DNA of 49,788 nt from GCA-2686265 sp036010965 (GTDB lineage: Bacteria; Planctomycetota; UBA1135; GCA-002686595): positions 1-49,788 of the forward strand of contig DASCMO010000047.1 in the NCBI GenBank assembly GCA_036010965.1. The letters run 5' to 3'. A program made the translations under genes and the position numbers. Position 1 is the first letter of the stretch. The number at the start of each line of letters is the position of its first letter. This document shows positions 47,160 through 49,788 of the stretch, in pieces. The notes under the pieces are model-generated. The model did no database searches and was not told where the DNA came from. It saw nothing but the letters and a program-made list of their open reading frames with translations.

Positions 47160-49788
47160 ATGAAGACCGACCTGCTGCTCCGCGTCGCCTCGACCGTCGT
47201 GCTCCTCGGATGCGCCGTGCCGCCGCCGGCCAGCGCGGCCCCGCCCCAGGGTGAGGCCGAGGCCCCCGTGCTGCGCTTCGGCGATCCGCCGGCCCTCGCC
47301 TACTCCAAGCCCTTCTTCGCCGGCACCTCCTACGACCCCTCCGTCCCCGCGCCCGACGCGATCCTCGGCCAGACCCACGGCACACGTCTCTCTCATCACT
47401 CCGAGGTCCTCTCCTGTTTCGAGGCCCTCGCCGCCGCTTCAGAGCGCGTCACCCTGCACCCCTACGCCCGCACCCACGAAGGCCGCCAGCTGGTGTACGC
47501 GGTCATCAGTTCACAAGCGAACCAGACGCGCATGGAGCAGATCCGTGCGAACCTCGCACGTCTCGCCGATCCCCGAGGCCTCTCCGACGAGGACGCGCAG
47601 GGCATCATCGCCCGCACGCCGCCGGTGGCCTGGATGGCCTACAGCATTCACGGCGACGAGCTCTCGGGTACCGACGCCGCGATCGCACTGGGCTACCACC
47701 TCGCCGCCGGCACCAATGCGCAGGTGGAAGAGCTGCTGGAAAAGATCGTGGTCGTGATCGACCCGTGCATGAACCCCGACGGTCGCGAGCGCATCATCGG
47801 CATGGTCGAGCAGTCCGCCGGCTACACGCCCAACCTCGACTACGCCAGCATGCACCGCGGCCGCTGGCCCCACGGGCGCGGCAACCACTACCTGTTCGAC
47901 CTCAACCGCGACTGGATGGTGGGCACCCAGCCCGAGACCCGCGGGCGCTGGAGCGCGGTGCTCGACTTCAACCCACAGCTGTTCGTCGACGCCCACGAGA
48001 TGGGCAGCCTCGACACCTTCCTCTTCTATCCGCAGGCGGAGCCCGTCCACCCGGCCTTCGGCCCGCGCCACGTGGAGTGGCAACGCATTTTTGCCGCGGG
48101 CGCCGCGCGCGCCTTCGACGAACACGGCTGGAGCTACTACACGCGTGAGTGGGCCGACGGCTGGGCGCCCTTCTACTCCGACTCCTGGAGCTCTCTGGCG
48201 GGCGCGGTGGGCATCCTCTACGAGCAGGCCGGCACGGCCGGCTCTCCCCTGCGGCGGGCCTCGGGCGAGATCCTGACCTACCGCGAGGCGGTGCATCATC
48301 AGGCCGCGGCCAGTCTCGCCAACCTGCGCACCCTGGCCGAGCAGCGCACCGCGCTGCTCGAGAGCTACCTGGCCGACAAGCGGGCCAATGTGGCGGCGGA
48401 GACGCCGGGCAACGACCGCGTCTTCGTCCTCCGCCCGGGCGGGCACTCCGGTCGCGAGCGGGAGTTCTTGCGCATGCTCCTCGGCCAGGGCGTCGAGGTC
48501 TTCCGGGCCACGGCCGCCTTCTCGGGCGCCGACGCGGAGAGCGCGGTGGGCGAGGCCGAGGACGAGGTCGCCTTCCCCCCCGGCAGCCTGGTGGTTCCCG
48601 CGCGCCAGCCCCAGAGTCGCATGGTGCGGGCCTATCTGGAGTTCGACACGCGCATGAGCGCCACGGCCCTGCAGGGCGAGCGCGAAGAACTCGAGCGCAA
48701 GCAGAGCTCGAAGATCTACGACGTGACGGCCTGGTCCATACCCCACGCCCTGGCCCTCGACGCGTGGTGGTGCGACGCGCCCGAGGTCGACCTCGAACGC
48801 GTGCAGGAGGTGCCGGCGGCCGAGGGCGCCCTCGTCGAGTGCGCGGCGCCGGTGGCCTGGGTCGTGGACGGCACCGACGACGGCGCGGTGGCCTTCGCCG
48901 CGGGGGCCATGGAGCGCGGTCTCTCGGTCACGATCTCCGACGCGGCGTTCAGCGCCGCCGGTCGGAGCTTCTCACGCAGCAGCCTGGTCCTGCGCCGGGC
49001 CGAGAACCCCGGCGAGCTGGCCGAGCTCCGCGCGCGGGTGCTGGAGGCGGCGCAGCGCTCGGCAGTCCAGGTCATCGAGGCCTCCACCGGGCGCTCGCCC
49101 GACGAGGGGCCGGACCTGGGCGGGGGTCACTTCGGCCTGCTCGCGCGCCCGCGGATCGCCGTGCTGGCCAACACGCCGGTCAGTTCCGACCGCTACGGGC
49201 ACCTCTGGCACCACCTCGACACGGTGCTCGGCGTGCCCTTCACGATCCTCGACGCGACCTCGTTCCGGCGCCCCGACCTGCGCCGCTACAACGTCCTGAT
49301 CCTGCCCCCCGGCGGCCTGGACGGAGTCCTGCGCTCGGCCGAGGAGGGCCTGGTCGCCTGGGTGCGGGCCGGCGGGACCCTGGTGGCCTGCGCCGAGAGC
49401 GCTGCGGCCCTGACCCGCGAACGTCTCGGCCTGGCCTCTGCGGTGCGCCGGCGCGACGTGCTCGAGGACCTCGACCCCTACCTGCTCGCCGCGCGCCGCG
49501 AGCGCGAGGCCAGGGCGGTCGAGATCGACGAACGGCTCGTCTGGGAGGGGACGCCCGCCGAGGCGGCTGCAGAGAGCGACGACGGGGAGGAAGAGTCGGA
49601 TGCCGACAGCGGAGACAATGCGCCCTCCGAGCCGGCCGAGGACCGCGACGCCTGGATGCGCACCTTCTCGCCTTTCGGCGTGAATCTCCTGGCCCACACC
49701 GACTCCGACGCCTGGATCACCGCCGGCTGTGCAGAGCGCATGCCCGTGCCCTTCAGCGGCTCGACCGTCCTGCACGCCCGCTCCGGCG
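47160..49788 (+). CDS. M14-family zinc carboxypeptidase, 3' end outside the window
   Basis: Exported metallopeptidase of more than 876 residues; the stop lies outside the window. ATG at 47160 with a leader and possible lipobox (LLGC). The zinc ligands are in YSIHGDELSG (His164, Glu167) and near residue 279 in VDAHEMGS (His). NHYLFDLNRDWMV holds the Asn-Arg pair that binds the substrate carboxylate, and GILYEQAG the probable general base Glu. After the peptidase domain the protein continues through a long region to a GATase1/ThuA-like part (YNVLILPPGGLDGVL, then GLVAWVRAGGTLVACAES) with an acidic insert (SDDGEEESDADSGD). It is divergent from rpiB, 62 bases between the starts. Large M14 proteins of this layout occur in several environmental phyla. 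Substrate unknown. Confidence 0.9.
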   Translation, partial: MKTDLLLRVASTVVLLGCAVPPPASAAPPQGEAEAPVLRFGDPPALAYSKPFFAGTSYDPSVPAPDAILGQTHGTRLSHHSEVLSCFEALAAASERVTLHPYARTHEGRQLVYAVISSQANQTRMEQIRANLARLADPRGLSDEDAQGIIARTPPVAWMAYSIHGDELSGTDAAIALGYHLAAGTNAQVEELLEKIVVVIDPCMNPDGRERIIGMVEQSAGYTPNLDYASMHRGRWPHGRGNHYLFDLNRDWMVGTQPETRGRWSAVLDFNPQLFVDAHEMGSLDTFLFYPQAEPVHPAFGPRHVEWQRIFAAGAARAFDEHGWSYYTREWADGWAPFYSDSWSSLAGAVGILYEQAGTAGSPLRRASGEILTYREAVHHQAAASLANLRTLAEQRTALLESYLADKRANVAAETPGNDRVFVLRPGGHSGREREFLRMLLGQGVEVFRATAAFSGADAESAVGEAEDEVAFPPGSLVVPARQPQSRMVRAYLEFDTRMSATALQGEREELERKQSSKIYDVTAWSIPHALALDAWWCDAPEVDLERVQEVPAAEGALVECAAPVAWVVDGTDDGAVAFAAGAMERGLSVTISDAAFSAAGRSFSRSSLVLRRAENPGELAELRARVLEAAQRSAVQVIEASTGRSPDEGPDLGGGHFGLLARPRIAVLANTPVSSDRYGHLWHHLDTVLGVPFTILDATSFRRPDLRRYNVLILPPGGLDGVLRSAEEGLVAWVRAGGTLVACAESAAALTRERLGLASAVRRRDVLEDLDPYLLAARREREARAVEIDERLVWEGTPAEAAAESDDGEEESDADSGDNAPSEPAEDRDAWMRTFSPFGVNLLAHTDSDAWITAGCAERMPVPFSGSTVLHARSG

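Noticed and set aside
1..49788. tRNA genes, rRNA genes, CRISPR arrays and insertion sequences
   Set aside because: Reading both strands I saw no tRNA T-arm signature in context, no regularly spaced repeats, no transposase and no terminal inverted repeats with target duplications.

Overview
This is a roughly 50 kb window of very GC-rich bacterial DNA, about two-thirds GC by eye. The gene content fits a marine or environmental Planctomycetota-like bacterium: two FGly sulfatases, two FG-GAP/ASPIC-UnbV (CRTAC1-type) lipoproteins, membrane and lipoprotein members of the alkaline-phosphatase/phosphodiesterase fold, a secreted protein with a C-terminal domain I associate with large planctomycetal secretomes, an archaeal/eukaryotic-type prolyl-tRNA synthetase, and a deoC-rpiB pair of the kind found in planctomycetal microcompartment loci. 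The lineage is an inference from family content; no rRNA or other marker gene is present.

Layout. 1-5.9 kb: a 3'-truncated sulfatase (minus), a tiny membrane protein gene with an in-frame UGA, a secreted protein, a second sulfatase, and a small zinc-ribbon protein gene that also has an in-frame UGA. 5.9-10.8 kb: CRTAC1-like / TPR / CRTAC1-like lipoproteins, forming with the zinc-ribbon gene and sulfatase one minus-strand operon. 11-16.2 kb (plus): two prepilin-like proteins, a membrane phosphodiesterase-fold protein, an outer-membrane barrel candidate and a broken phosphodiesterase-fold gene. 16.1-16.3 kb: a dense string of hairpins ending in an intrinsic terminator on the minus strand, probably a structured RNA. 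16.4-29.6 kb: a DUF1858-rhodanese protein, proS, a molybdopterin oxidoreductase with a fused ferredoxin/NrfD membrane subunit, a divergent zinc-ribbon/SPFH pair resembling Bacillus YdjG/YdjI, a dimethylargininase, a membrane metallophosphoesterase, a MOSC protein and a TrpD-like protein. 29.6-44.5 kb: ten consecutive same-strand genes encoding eleven amidohydrolase-like domains. 44.9-49.8 kb: a hypothetical gene, deoC, rpiB and a 3'-truncated M14 carboxypeptidase.

The most interesting observations are two probable undescribed selenoproteins. Both genes have a single in-frame UGA with clearly coding sequence on both sides, and both carry a stem-loop 18-20 nt downstream whose apical loop begins GG, as expected for a bacterial SECIS. 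One (minus strand, 5512-5874) has a GGUC tetraloop, the loop of the E. coli fdhF SECIS, and its UGA lies in an S-G-U-G context resembling the S-x-C-G of DUF3343-like putative Se/S carrier proteins. The other (1569-1733) has a Cys-Sec pair between two membrane segments. Conventional gene calling would truncate or miss both.

The second striking feature is the amidohydrolase array. Only three of its ten genes keep the HxH metal motif and the downstream His/His/Asp ligands. The other seven genes (eight domains) keep the fold's flanking motifs but have lost the metal site, suggesting a mixed enzyme/pseudoenzyme exported system.
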